This document shows positions 33,301 to 44,900 of a stretch of 64,000 nt of DNA, piece after piece (position 1 is the first letter of the stretch; each line of letters starts with the position of its first letter). The notes beneath the pieces are model-generated. The model saw only the letters and a list, made by a program, of their open reading frames with translations, ran no database searches and was not told where the DNA came from. Location of the stretch: contig QRDG01000814.1 in the NCBI GenBank assembly GCA_012064385.1, positions 962,671-1,026,670 of the forward strand, given 5' to 3'. The stretch is from Puccinellia tenuiflora. Taxonomy: Eukaryota; Streptophyta; Magnoliopsida; Poales; Poaceae. A program made the position numbers and the translations under genes.

Positions 33301-34028
33301 ACACCTATCCTTGTGATTCTGCTCATGCTCACTACTTATTTGACAATGTGTAATACAAAATAGTGTCACACAACCATCCACGTACAGTCTAAAAAGCTCT
33401 ACGAGCACTGGATGATATTCCATTTGTTCCAAAATATAAGATGTTTTGATAGGCTCAATAAAAAATAGCCTACCAAAATATCTTATATTTTGGAACGGAG
33501 GTAGTATCATATTCAGATACGCAGAGCTGGCATATGCACATATACCACCCATTGGATATTGCCTCTATTAATCTGCCTACTCTAGTACTCTTCCCATCAA
33601 AGGTCTACTAAATAATCCGCATAATTCACCAAAGAACCAACAGACAGAAAGAAAAACATGCGTTATCGGATATTCCTCATAGTTCAGGGAGTTCATAATG
33701 CACAAATTAACAGCAAAACCGTACACCCAACTGACAACGCTCTTCAGAATTAGTTCTATCTATCCGCAGCAGAAATCAAGGGCGCACGCACCTTCCTGAG
33801 CAGCACGGACTCGGGGAACGGCCCCGTGACCTCGCCGGCCTTGGGGTTGAAGCTGTGCGGGTCCACCCTCTCCTCTCCCTCCTCCCCGTTCTTTCCCCTC
33901 CTCTTCCTGGCCCCCGCGGCTACGAGCCGGCGCCTCCCGACGCCAAGGGCAAGGCGCACCGTGGTCACCAGAGGCGGCGAAGGCGTGAGCAGGAAGAGGG
34001 TCCGCGACGAACCGGCGGTGGCCTCCAT
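30307..34028 (-). CDS. Plastid-type ribosomal protein bS6 (RFC3/PRPS6-like), five exons
   Basis: Exons (minus) are 34028-33792, 32448-32394, 32319-32263, 32136-32059 and 30779-30307. All are GT-AG and the joined 900 nt code 299 residues. Residues 1-45 are Ser/Thr/Arg-rich without acidic residues after the start, as in a plastid transit peptide. The bS6 fold spans about 117-215: MRHYEVVYLIHED, then GRIWRVNNWGLRRLAYKIKKA and YVLMNFE. After PPPPEF comes an acidic extension and a basic end (RRRNRKVKLEKYTAEKVLR), which recalls Arabidopsis RFC3 as I remember it. bS6 sits on the small subunit platform with bS18. An in-frame ATG at 34103 is possible but would precede the transit-like region by 25 residues. 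Intron 4 hosts a Copia-type insertion and intron 1 a MITE. Confidence 0.88.
30906..31905 (-). mobile_element. Internally deleted Copia-type LTR element in bS6 intron 4
   Basis: A 1,000-bp insertion flanked by the 5-bp duplication CAACC (30901-30905 and 31906-31910). The 5' LTR (minus) is 31557-31905, 349 bp, with TGTTGTGGAC and GTCCACAACA ends. Beside it is the tRNA-Met type primer site at 31542-31554. The other LTR keeps only its outer 141 bp (30906-31046) and is fused to internal sequence. The interior codes a gag-like N-terminus (MAFDVDSFMQCFKVSLQPIF) and an Ala/Glu/Pro-rich stretch, with no pol. It is non-autonomous. It lies in the same orientation as the host gene and leaves both splice sites untouched. 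Confidence 0.88.
33418..33504. mobile_element. Short Stowaway-type MITE in bS6 intron 1
   Basis: 87 bp between TA dinucleotides. The ends are complementary (TTTGTTCCAAAATATAAGAT against ATCTTATATTTTGGAACGGA, read as inverted repeats), giving a near-complete hairpin. Such ends are typical of cereal Stowaway (Mariner-related) MITEs. Confidence 0.75.
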
Positions 34029-34355
34029 GAGCGGCGGTCGCTGGAGGTGGTGGCCGGTGGGAGAGCCGAGGTTCTTCCGGGGTTTTTTGGGTGGGGGACG
34101 CACAGCGAAATGGAACGGGGAGGCAACAGGGAAGGATAAGGTGAATAATGGGCCGGACTTTACCCGTGAGGCAACATTTCAATATTCTGCGGGCCCCACG
34201 CTCTAGTTTTATGGGCTATCTCCAGGTGGATTGAGGCTTATATGGGCCAGATTTAGTGGGGAGCCCACTCGTCTTCTTCTTCCTCCTGCAGCCGCAGTCG
34301 CAGCCGGCTAGGGTTTGCGGTGCATCGTCCTCGTTGTCGTCGTAGGCTCGTAGCC
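34029..34355. promoter_or_regulatory. Shared divergent promoter of bS6 and STR6
   Basis: Only 327 bp separate the two start codons, which face away from each other. It contains two copies of GGGCC near 34150 and 34190 and the element ATGGGCT (34210) close to GGCCCA-type motifs that are common in promoters of plant ribosomal and housekeeping genes. No clear TATA box is seen for either side. A bidirectional promoter is inferred from the spacing. Confidence 0.6.
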
Positions 34356-37300
34356 ATGGAAGTGACGGCGCGGACGCCGACCTCGACTCAGGAGCAGCAG
34401 CCTAATGGAGATGAGCGCTACGGAGTGCTCCTGTACTACAAGTACGCCGAGGTCCCCGACGCCCCCGCGCTCGCGGCCTTCTACGAGGCCCGCTGCCGTG
34501 CCCTCGCCCTCGTCGGCCGCGTCCGCGTCGGCCCCGACGGAGTTAACGCCACGGTGAGCAGCACCGCTCTCCCTCTCCCCCCTCCTCAACAGCTCAAGGC
34601 GGCGGTTCTGTTGCTTCCTCTTCCTGTATGTGCTGTTGAGTTTTGGAATTCGGTCTGACATTGTGTGCTGATTGATAGCTCGGGGGGAGGATGGCGGCCC
34701 TGGAGAAGCACATTGATGAGATGAGCTCGAACAGCCTGTTCGACGGAACCGACTTCAAACTGGCCTCATGCGAGGACCCTGTCGACGAGAGGGTCACCAG
34801 GGAGTGCGGCTTCACATCGCTCTCCGTTCGGCTCGTCAAGGTCCGCTTCTCCCTGACATGACAACTGATCTCACCATTTATGAGCTCGTGTAGCACCGTG
34901 AAGTCTCGTCGATTTCATTGTGTCTGTCTTATGTTGTTGTTGGAATTGGCAGGAGCTGGTTACACTTTGTTCGAACCCATCGTTGACAACCCCGGAGATC
35001 TCATTTGCCGGGAGACATTTATCGGCAGCTGAGTTCCACTCGGTGCTTCAGAGTATAGGTGGGTTCATTCTCAAACTGAAGCTTGTGGCGGCCTTTGGCT
35101 GTCTGTGTAATCTACTCTCTGGTTAGGAGTGATATCATTTTTTGGGTGAGAGCTCAATGCTAATTTGGACTACTCTTTTAGCAGGAACTAGTTCAGATTC
35201 TGAGGCGCCTACGGAGAAGAATGACGTGGTTGTTTTGGATGCAAGGAATCTGTACGAGACACGGATTGGCAAGTTCCATGTACCAAATGTGGAGACGCTG
35301 AATCCTGAAATCAGACAATACAGTGACTTGCCATTGTGGATAGATGAGCATACTGAGAAGCTACGCGGTAAATCAATTATGATGTATGTGTGACCAAATT
35401 CTTTAGAATTGGACATTGCATTTATTTGTTCAGGCAAGACATTTAGCAAGCAATTTATCGAACTACCTTGTTGGTATTTTCAGGTACTGCACAGGAGGTA
35501 TACGCTGTGAGATGGCCTCAGCTTATATCCGCTCCAAAGGTGAAGGCTTTGAGAATGTTTTTCAGGTAATCTTCGCCCTCTGATTCAAATTTTGACATTT
35601 CGGACATCTGTAGTCTTGACCATGTTCTGTAGTTTGCATTATCTATGATAATTTCTTGTTATGTACGTCTTAGTTGTACGGCGGCATCCAGAGATATTTG
35701 GAGCAATTTCCAGATGGTGGATATTTTGATGGAAAGAATTTTGTATTTGACCACAGGTTCGTACCTTACATGTGTGCTTGAACCCTCGAGCTATTCCCTT
35801 TAGTAGTTCCTCAGGCCCCTGACTTGTTTCAGTATGGTTTAACAGAATCTCTGTGGGAAGCCTGAAAGACAATGTACTTGGAACTTGTTTGATATGTGGT
35901 TCTACCTATGACGACTACTCGTCCAGGTGCCGGTGCAACCACTGCAGAATGTTGGTCCTAGTGTGCTCCACATGTCAGGTATCGATGTTATATGTTATAT
36001 TGCCATTTTGGAAAATTTGCTGCTAATTGGCACCTTAACTTCATTCCTTGATGGCTGCTTCATGCAATAGTATCTGTCCGCTAAATCTTCTCATATCTTC
36101 TATAGGATTCTAATAAGGAGTATGTATGCGAGCTATGTCTAAGAAACGCAAAACCATGCGGTCAAATATCTGTAAGGCACGACTCCCAAACAGAGTCAGA
36201 GCTATCTGAAGCTTCCACCTTTGGAAAGCCATCCATAAGAGCTCCTATGAGTAATGGTAAGGTCTGTATCAGTTTAACTTTGCACTGTATCGATATCTGG
36301 CTATTTGTGATCTCGTCAACTATGCCCACGCTATATGCCTATGCATGCTACATAGGTTGAACTAAAGCAGTGGGCTTAAACAAGTAAGATGAATGCACAT
36401 TTAGTGTGTTTTTAGAGGAGAAATGTTTGGTACCTATGATGTCAAAATTAACTTCACATCTCATAAGATATGTTCATCAACTCTGAAGTAAGATTGTCTT
36501 CTTATTAAGGTTGAAGTAAGCATATCTCGTGCTACTAACTTACAAAATTGAAGTTATAATCTCCTCCAGGCATATGCTCCTTACCAGCAGTTTGAGGAGT
36601 CTATTTTGGTTCCAAATAAAGCATTTCTGTTTTTCTGTTCATTTCGTGTGAATTAATAATGGTCTAGTTTATTTAAATAGAAAATTTTCTTATCTTGAGG
36701 TCAACCTTCCTCTGACCTGCGGAAATAATATACCAGGTAGTGAGCAGCTGAAGAAGTTGAGGATCCTGTGCTTGCATGGTTTCCGTCAGAACGCATCAAA
36801 TTTTAAGGGCAGAACATCGGCACTTGCCAAAAAGCTCAAGCACATTGCTGAGCTTGTCTTCATAGATGCTCCTCACGAGCTTTCATTTGTATACCAGCCA
36901 AATCCGGATCCCTGCTCCGACAAACCCTCACCTCCGTCTTTTACAGCAAGAACAAAATTTGCGTGGCTGGTTTCTCCCAACACGAGTTGCCACACAGAGC
37001 AAGAGTGGAAGATTGCAGACGGACCGTTTGACCCTCTTCAGTATGAGCAGCAAACCGAGGGCTTAGAGGAATCATATACATACCTTGAAAACACAATTGC
37101 TCAGAGTGGGAACTTCGACGGCGTTCTTGGTTTCTCCCAGGGCGCAGCAATGGCTGCCTTACTGTGCAGACTGCAGCAGAAGACTTGCGGTTCCCCAAAG
37201 TTCAGATTTGGGATATTCTGCTCTGGATATCCAGCACCTGTCGGTGATTTCGAGAGCGAGCCAATCAGGCTTCCCTCGCTGCATTGCTTCGGCAGCGGTG

Positions 37301-37461
37301 AAGGGCATGACAGGCAGATCGCGAGCAGGGCAAGCACCGAGCTCGCTTGCATGTTTGAGGAGGACCGGCGCACCGTTGTTGAGCATGACATGGGGCATAT
37401 CATTCCTACTCGGCCGCCCTACATTGACCAGATTAAGGAATTTCTGTGCAAATTCATATGA
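34356..37461 (+). CDS. STR6: TrhO-type rhodanese fused to FSH serine hydrolase (STR6), nine exons
   Basis: Exons are 34356-34553, 34679-34840, 34953-35058, 35185-35383, 35484-35565, 35674-35756, 35846-35978, 36106-36256 and 36737-37461. All are GT-AG and the joined 1,839 nt code 612 residues. Residues about 22-110 are the N-terminal domain of the TrhO/YceA (UPF0176) family. A rhodanese domain follows, with VVVLDARN and active-site loop YCTGGIRCE (Cys224). A Cys-rich block (CLICGS to CRCNHC to CSTC to CELC, about 290-332) probably binds zinc. From about 380 an FSH-type hydrolase has LCLHGF, GFSQG (Ser505) and GHIIP (His592). Bacterial TrhO hydroxylates uridine 34 of some tRNAs; plant function is inferred. 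Arabidopsis STR6 (At1g09280) has the same fusion. Confidence 0.92.
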
Positions 37462-38202
37462 AATGTTTGGGGAATAGGGGATGTGCTTTTGTTGTAACTC
37501 TGTACCTGCTTCGATGTATCTCTCTCTCTTTGTGTACGAGATGAGTTGCGGATGGTGCGAAATAGTTGCTGTCCTGCTAACGCGTACGGCACTGTAAAGT
37601 TAGGATTGGTCCAAGATTAATCTGTTGTACTAGTGTCTGCAAATTTTTGTAGGACCTGCTCCTGTGAATGATTTAAGGAGGGATCTCAGAAACAACATTT
37701 CTCGGTTGGTATTCACAGTTGTCCGATGATGATCTTCTCGTCCCTTTTATGCTTGTTATTACTCGAATCTCAGTGATCAGATTTGATGGTCATTAGCGTT
37801 GGCTTGGAAAGATTTAAGGAAACAGCAAACTGAAATATTTAATGATGTTTGTGCTCATAAGGTTTTTTTTAGGGGTTGTGCTAATAAAATTTGTTGACCT
37901 TTAGAAGCAAACAACCTAGATCATATAGAAACCCTTTCGGTTGAAATTCCGATGTTGGTGAACTCCAACCCTAAGAGCATCTCCCTGAGGGCTGCTAAGA
38001 GCATCTCCACTGACCACATTGTCGAGTGCGGCGGAGATCTTCCGCGGAAAGAGAGGAGGAGCGGCAGACGCCGTGGCTTGTGATGTTGCCACCTTGGGAG
38101 GCTCACCGCCGGGCGCATGAAATAGGCAGGCGAGGCGAACAGGTTCCGCAGTAGCGGCGGAGAGGCATCGCCTCGTGCGTGCATATAGTCGGCCCGACGA
38201 CT
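37462..38202. other. Intergenic region after STR6
   Basis: Holds the 3' UTR of STR6, then AT-rich sequence and remnants with GAGCATCTCC (37976 and 38000), a phrase common in grass transposon debris. No gene is supported. Its last 8 bases (38195-38202, CCGACGAC) are the target duplication of the next element. Confidence 0.5.
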
Positions 38203-39357
38203 ATAGGTGGCCAAACGGGCCGGGCCCAGCGTGCCGGCCCGAGGCACGCTTCTTAAAGCACGGCACAGGCACGGCCCGGCACGGATCTTAACGGGCCGTG
38301 CCCCGGCATGGGCCCGCTCCGTGCCGTGCCCAGCTCCCGATCGAGGCCCGTGGGCCGGCCCGACACGGCACGATTAGGTTTTTTTATTTTTTTAATTTTT
38401 TTACCTATTTTTATTTTTTTTTCAATTTTTGGGCCACATTTACGCTAAATGGGCCGTGCCCGACGGGCCAACCGTGCCTAACGGGCCGTCGGCGTGCCTC
38501 CCGGGCCGTGCCGGAGGTCAGGCCGCGGCACGCGGGCCGGCCCAGGCACGGCACGATTCTAATTGTGCCCAACGGGCCGTGCCGTTGCCGGGCCGTGCCG
38601 CGCACGTGCCGATGGCAATGGGTACCCATTACCCACCTACCCTACGGGTTTTTACCCTGTAGGGTGAGGGTTTGATAAAAGGAAATTACCCATGGGTATG
38701 CAAATGGTAAAATGTGTGTACCCAGTGGGTATAGTGGGTGCGGGTGTGGTATAGCAGAACCCATACCCACATACCCACGTACCCAGTTTGTTTTGCATAT
38801 GAAACGAGAATTTCTCTAGAAAAATCACAATTTTTAAAATTTAATACCTAGAGCAAACGAGACAAGTGCTAAATTTACAGTCAATTTAGTTTAACCCTAA
38901 GACTAATTAGGTTTTACTTTATCCCACCCCGCCGTCAGGCCCGCCGCGTCTAAGTCAACTCATGACACGACGCCCCGGCCAATCGCCCATGCCTCCTATC
39001 GCTTCATCTCCTGCATCATGGACGTCCCGACGCCCCGCACGATCGATCTCATCACCCAGGATCGAATTAGTGAATAAATAATCCTACATGTCATTGTTTT
39101 TATTATATGTTATGTTGTTAATATTACCTCGTTAAGTTGTTGGGTGGGTTTACCCATGGGTTTTTAATACCCTGCGGGTGCGGGTATGGTATAAAATCTA
39201 TACCCAGATGCGGGTACGGGTGTGGGTGCGGATAAGATACGTAGGACGCGGGTGCGGGTTTGGTTAAGCTATACCCGCACCCAATGGGGACGGGTGCCAT
39301 CGGTACGCGCACGTGCTGCGCCGTGCCGGGCCGTGCCGGCCCGTTTGGCTACCTATG
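38203..39357. mobile_element. Non-autonomous hAT element (outer)
   Basis: Bounded by the 8-bp duplication CCGACGAC (38195-38202 and 39358-39365). The terminal inverted repeats are TATAGGTGGCCAAACGGG and, read inward from the right, CATAGGTAGCCAAACGGG. The 8-bp duplication is the hAT signature. The interior is built of GGGCCGTGCC-like repeats on both strands and codes nothing. A second hAT (38607-39305) sits inside it, so the original length was about 450 bp. Confidence 0.9.
38607..39305. mobile_element. Non-autonomous hAT element (inner, nested)
   Basis: 699 bp, bounded by the 8-bp duplication CGCGCACG (38599-38606 and 39306-39313). The inverted repeat is TGCCGATGGCA on the left and TACCGATGGCA inward from the right. 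Subterminal GGGTACCC and GGGTGCGGGT repeats are plentiful. No coding sequence. Confidence 0.88.
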
Positions 39358-39365
39358 CCGACGAC

Positions 39366-39602
39366 GAGGCTTGACTCAGCGAGCCCTCTCCCGACGTGGA
39401 CATAGACCTAGATAAGGTTTCTGTTTAAATATCATTGTAATATATCTAAATTTAATGAAAATCAAGCCATTTATTTAAATTTAAGTGTTTGAATTTTTAC
39501 TTAAAACTTTCGGGGACGTCGCTGCGTAGCCCCCATTCAACCGACATGTGTTCGACACCCCGATAGTGAGCACATTTTCGGAATACTCGATGGTGATGAT
39601 CT
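39366..39602. other. Short gap between hAT and Copia elements
   Basis: AT-rich, with no gene. Its last five bases (39598-39602, GATCT) are the target duplication of the following Copia element. Confidence 0.5.
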
Positions 39603-41662
39603 TGTTAGGGTAATAGATGATTGTATTAACAGGGGGCCAAAAGCCACAATATATAGTACATGTACAGGTGCAAATATACAGAAAACCCCTAACACATGGG
39701 GAAACTACAATATACAATATATACTCTAACACCCCCCCCCCCCCTCAAACTCAGGGTGGATCCAGAACACTGAGTTTGGAGAGTAAGAAGTCATGTTGCG
39801 CTCGGGTTTGTGCCTTTGTAAAGAAATCCGCCAACTATAAATCTGAAGGCACATAATGAAGCGTAACAACCTGATCCTGTACCTGAGCACGTGTATAAAA
39901 AGCATCAACACCAATATGCTTGTTCAGCTCATGCTTGACTGGATCACATGCAATACTGATAGCACCTGTACTGTCACATAAAAATGGAGTGGGTGTCGTA
40001 ATAGTGGTTGTCGTAATAGAGACCCCAAAATCTGCAAGCAACCACCGTAACCAGGTCACCTCAGCAATCAACGAAGCCATAGCCCGCAGCTCAGCCTCAA
40101 CACTTGAACGGGAAACCGCGACCTGTTTCTTCGTCTTCCAAGCAACAAGCGAACCACCAAGAAACACACAGTAAGCAGAAAGTGAACGGCGATCCGAAGG
40201 ATCACTCGCCCACGTAGCATCCGAGTAGCACTGGAGCTGGAGAGAGCTGGAGCTAGGAAAGAAAAGACGACGAGTAATCGTGCCACGAAGATAACGAAGG
40301 ACACGAAGGAGATGACTGTAGTGAACGGTGGTAGGAGCTGAGACAAACTGACTCAGAATATGAACAGGATAAGAAATATCAGGACGAGTGACCACAAGAT
40401 AAACAAGACTCCCAACAAGATGGCGATAACGTGTGGGATCCGAAAGAGGATCACCATCAGTAGGACAAAGCTTAACATTAAGCTCCATAGGAGTCTCAAC
40501 TGTGCGCTCATCCACAAGGGCAGCACGAGTAAGGAGATCCTGAATATACTTTTCCTGGGAGATATAAAAACCATCAGAAGTGGAGGAGATCTCAATCCCA
40601 AGAAAGTAGCGAAGAGGACCAAGATCAGTCATAAGAAACTGATCACGAAGACGAGTCTTGACAAAGGCAATATACTCAGGATCATCAACAGTAATGATCA
40701 TATCATCAACATAAAGAAGGAGAAGAGTGCGTCCACGAGGAGAAGTGTGAACAAATAGCGCTGGATCATGAAAATTAGGAGAGAAACCAGCAGCAGTCAC
40801 CACAGAAGCAAAGCGCTCGAACCAGGCACGAGGGGCCTGTTTCAGGCCATAAAGGGAACGTCGAAGACGACAAACCATCCCATCAGGTACAGAATACCCA
40901 GGAGGAGGCTGCATATAAACCTCCTCACTCAACTCGCCATTAAGAAAAGCGTTCTGAACATCCAGCTGGGACACAGACCAGCGTCGAACAGAAGCAACAG
41001 CAAGAAGAGTACGCACAGTGGTCATATGAGCCACAGGAGCAAAAGTCTCATCATAGTCACGGCCGTGCTCCTGCTGAAAGCCACGAGCCACAAGACGCGC
41101 TTTATAGCGCTCAAGAGATCCATCAGAGCGGGTCTTAATTTTATAGACCCACTTACACGTGATAGGACGGACACCAGGAGGTGGAGAAACAAGATCCCAG
41201 GTGCCGGTGCGCTCAAGCGCAGCAATCTCCTCAGCCATGGCAAGCTGTCATTCGAGATGTTGCTCAGCATCCCGATAAGAAGTCGGCTCGGAGACAACAG
41301 AGAGACCATACTGACTAGGAGAGTAACGGTTTGAAGGACGACGCGGACGAACAGGCGGAAGAGGTGCTCGGGAGGAGAGGCGGCAGCGCAACGAGCTGGA
41401 GGGCGGCGCCGGAACGAGGTTGGGAAGGCGAGGAAGAGGCGGCGGCGGCGACCAGGCGCAGCGGCGAGATGCCGAGCCGAGCGGCGGCTGCGGCTGCGAG
41501 TAGCGAAAAGAAAACCCTACGGCTCTGATACCATGTTAGGGTAATAGATGCTTATATTAGCAGGGGATAAAAGCCACAATATATAGTACGTGTACAGATG
41601 CAAATATACAGAAAACCCCCTAACACATGGGGAAACTACAATATACAATATATACTCTAACA
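39603..41662 (-). mobile_element. Element D: internally deleted Copia with 129-bp LTRs
   Basis: 2,060 bp, flanked by the duplication GATCT (39598-39602 and 41663-41667). LTRs are 39603-39731 and 41534-41662, both exactly 129 bp, TGTTAGGG...CTCTAACA, and nearly identical. A tRNA-Met type primer site (41521-41533) abuts the right LTR, and the C run at 39732-39744 is the polypurine tract seen on the other strand. Very short LTRs with this RT type fit the Ale/Retrofit group (tentative). Gag, protease and integrase are deleted between about 41240 and 41500. Confidence 0.93.
39751..41330 (-). pseudogene. RT-RNase H remnant of Copia element D
   Basis: The main open frame is 41238-39835. It has KARLVARGFQQEHGRDYDETF, QLDVQNAFLNGEL, RSLYGLKQAPRAWFERF and the catalytic YVDDM (about 40700), then the RNase H part with SDATWASDPSDRRS and ADFFTKA. 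Two point stops break it: a TGA just before QLAMAEE at 41249-41251 and a TAG after HYVPSDL at 39835-39837. The final stop is at 39751-39753. Both stops are explained by single C-to-T type changes (CAG to TAG, TGG to TGA), the usual decay of methylated transposons. Confidence 0.9.
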
Positions 41663-41667
41663 GATCT

Positions 41668-41927
41668 AACCTTGAAATCTTCGTCGCCGCTAGAAGTATT
41701 TTGACATCTTGACGAGGAGGATCTGGAAGAGCTAGAGCGGTTTGAAGATGGATTGAACAATGCTTTACGATTTGTGACGGATACTGACATCTTTCATGTT
41801 CCCTTTTGGACGGCCACGATCACTGCAGATCCCAGGTTAGGGTCTCCGAGGAAAGAGGCAAAGCAAGGTCAGAGTCTCAGGGGAGAAGAAGAATCAGGAG
41901 AAGGGAGGGTGTTTAAGGGAGGCGGCC
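41668..41927 (+). promoter_or_regulatory. Upstream region of ICP55
   Basis: The Copia element D ends 265 bp before the ICP55 start codon, so the native proximal promoter has been cut to that length or the element's LTR now lies next to it. No clear TATA box is seen. A purine-rich leader (GGGAGAAGAAGAATCAGGAG) precedes the ATG. Confidence 0.4.
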
Positions 41928-44900
41928 ATGGAGACGGCGGCGCGGTTCTTGCGAAGGACGTTGCGAGCAAGCGAGGTACGCAGGCCCAAGCCAACTAATT
42001 CCCTGTCACCGCCGAGGAGAAGCTCTTTCCCCTAATCTTTCTTAGGCTTCCCTTTGTGACTGCTCGTTGATCCGTGATCCGTTCTTGGCTCCGTGCTAGC
42101 TTCGCCGGAGACTGGATCCCCTCGACGGGTTTCTTCCAGTGAGATTTGTTCTGGTCATAGTATATATGATTGTACTAGTGTTTAGCGTCGCGTGCTCACC
42201 TTGGTTCGATCTGTCGGGCTTGAAAGCAGCTGATGGGATACTCTTGGACTGTTAAGCTTTGCTGCAGGATTGGATTTGGAGTAGCTTAAAGTAAGAACGG
42301 ACTAGCTTAGCTTGGGTGTACCAATAGCCAGAAATGTATTCGTGATTCCAATTCCAAATGGAAGGGGGGAGGGGAACCTTTTTTTGCTCAATCTGTTCCT
42401 GTCCTCGATTTCTAGACGCCTACTAGATACATGCCTTCGCGTCAATTGAAATTATGTTCCGAAGGAAATCCGTTGTGCCTATGTGGATATTTCAGTCTTT
42501 TCTGAGATACGATCCAATGCATCTAAGGGCCGGTGCTTTCGTATGACTATATTTACCTTTCAAATGTTGGATTCTGATTCAGTGCGTTCTTTCAATGTTG
42601 CATGCAGCCAGCGTCTAGGTTGTTATCTACCTCTTACAGAAGTATAGTAGGGCGTGCTGCTTACACTACAGGAGGAATAATCGATGTTGGCCAACCAACA
42701 CCCAAATCTCATCCTGAGGTAAACCTTCTTTTAGGCCTGGTTTGTGGTTGCTGAACTGTGCTGTGATGAACTTTCTTTATAATCTTTTGTGGAAAAGTAG
42801 CCATGAAAGAAAGCTGGTTAAACAAACAGTAAAATAGGCAAAGCGGGTTGAGAAAAGGGGATTATCATAGTCCACCGCAAGGCCAAACACAGCCTTACTG
42901 GATCGGTGCTGCATTTGCTGGTTTCAAATTTTATTTATAGGCATGGCAACATTTATCTCTGTCTAGTTTTGTAGTTAGACCATTAGGTGGAGGCTGTTTC
43001 TTCTAGATTTTTTGTCGGCCCCCATCCAGATGTTGTAGTAACGTTGTCTCTTTAGCTAGTAATTCTTTTCCTTTTTCCATACTTGGACCCTGCAACGAAT
43101 TTTGTACATTTATTTGTTGCCTTGGGTTAAATGATAATGCCCATCTCGTTATGAAAAAAAACCAGTCTATAAGAGTTTTACACGTCTATTATTTTCATCA
43201 TTTTTCAAACACTCTAAATAGGGTATTACCATTGTGTAGCCATGGTGTTCCTAGATCAAGACATGGCCAGACAGCATACTCGTTTCAAGATTAAGTCTAT
43301 CAATACCATGGAAGGTTGTTACTCTTTTTACCTGAATTTATCCGATTATCTAAAAAGTCTAAGGGGTCGTTTGGATCCCATCATTTCATTTCATTTGAAA
43401 TGAAATGAATTCCAGAGAAATGACAGGGTTAGGGGCAGGAATTGACTTAACATAGTAAAGGCATTGTCTGGAATTCCAATTGAAATGACATTTCAATTCC
43501 ATGACAGCCAAACATGTTGGGCATGGAATCTGAAATGATGGGATCCAAACGACTCCTAAGCTGAATTCACCCAAAGCCCCAAACTACTGTGCGTATATCA
43601 AATAAACTAATTAGTTTAGCTTATGAGTATAGCTTTAATAGTCTGTGTACAGAAGCCTTATTAGGCCAAACAGGCCATGCTTATTTTCTTCACATTCCTG
43701 TGCTATTTCTGATGCATTTACATTTTTTATTTTCTGGTTGTCAAAATGATTCTCTTCATTCTCTCTTAAATATTGTAATACGATGAACCAGTTATTAGCT
43801 GATGAGGAGATTACTCCAGGCATCACAAGTGAGGAGTATATATCTAGAAGAAAAAGGCTGCTGGATGTTTTACCAGAGAAGAGTCTGGCAATTATTGCAT
43901 CTGCAGATCAGCAGATGATGACTGATGTAGTGCCATACTCATTCAGACAGAATGGTGATTACCTGTACATTACAGGTTGTATACAACCTGGTGGTGTAGC
44001 AGTTTTGAGTAAGGAAGCTGGTTTATGTATGTTCATGCCAGATAAACGTAAGGAGGTAATGATGACCTGTTAGCCTGTCACCTCATACCTTTCCTAACTA
44101 AGCCAAACCATTCTTACGAGTGTGGTTTTGTTTCCAGGATGTAGTTTGGGAAGGTCAGACTGCTGGAGTAGAAGCAGCTGTGGATTTCTTCAAGGCAGAT
44201 AAAGCATTTCCACTTAGTGAGATGAAAAAGGTAGCTCTCATGCTTTCATGTTTTTTGCTTCATCACTCCTGAGCATTAACTATTACTTCCTCTGTTCCGA
44301 ATTATAAGATGTTTTGGATATTTCAATTTGGACTACATACGGACTGAAGTGAGTGAGTAAATACATGAAAACACATCTATTTACATACGAACCTGAAAAA
44401 AGGTAGAACATCTTATAATTTGGAACGGAGGGAGTACCTTCTAATTGCTACTTGCCCCCAACTACTTCCTCCAGTCAAGATATATTATCATTTGCGAATG
44501 CACATAGTTAAACTCTTGAACTGAGCTATCGGTGTATCTCTATGGATATTGATATTAAACATATGAAAATGATATTTGTATATTATGCTAAAAAATGCTT
44601 TAGTATTTAGCATTAGCAAATTAGTGGTCAAGGTTTCATTTGGAGAGCATAGCGATTTCCAAGACGACGCCCTTTCTGTGATCAGAGAGAGTACTTTCTT
44701 AGTTGCTGATTACAGTATGCTTCTCAATTGATGTAATTTTTATTAAAATGTAGATCCTCCCCGAAATGATTGAGCAATCAAAGTGGTGTATCACAATGAT
44801 AAGACATCCACATCTTCTTATAGGAACTTTGATGCCTTCCGCAGGGCATCACTCAACAATAAAGTGAAAGATCTTGCCCAGTACACTGATGAACTTCGGT

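Noticed and set aside
39732..39744. A run of 13 C as simple low complexity.
   Set aside because: It lies exactly inside the LTR of Copia element D and is its polypurine tract read on the other strand.
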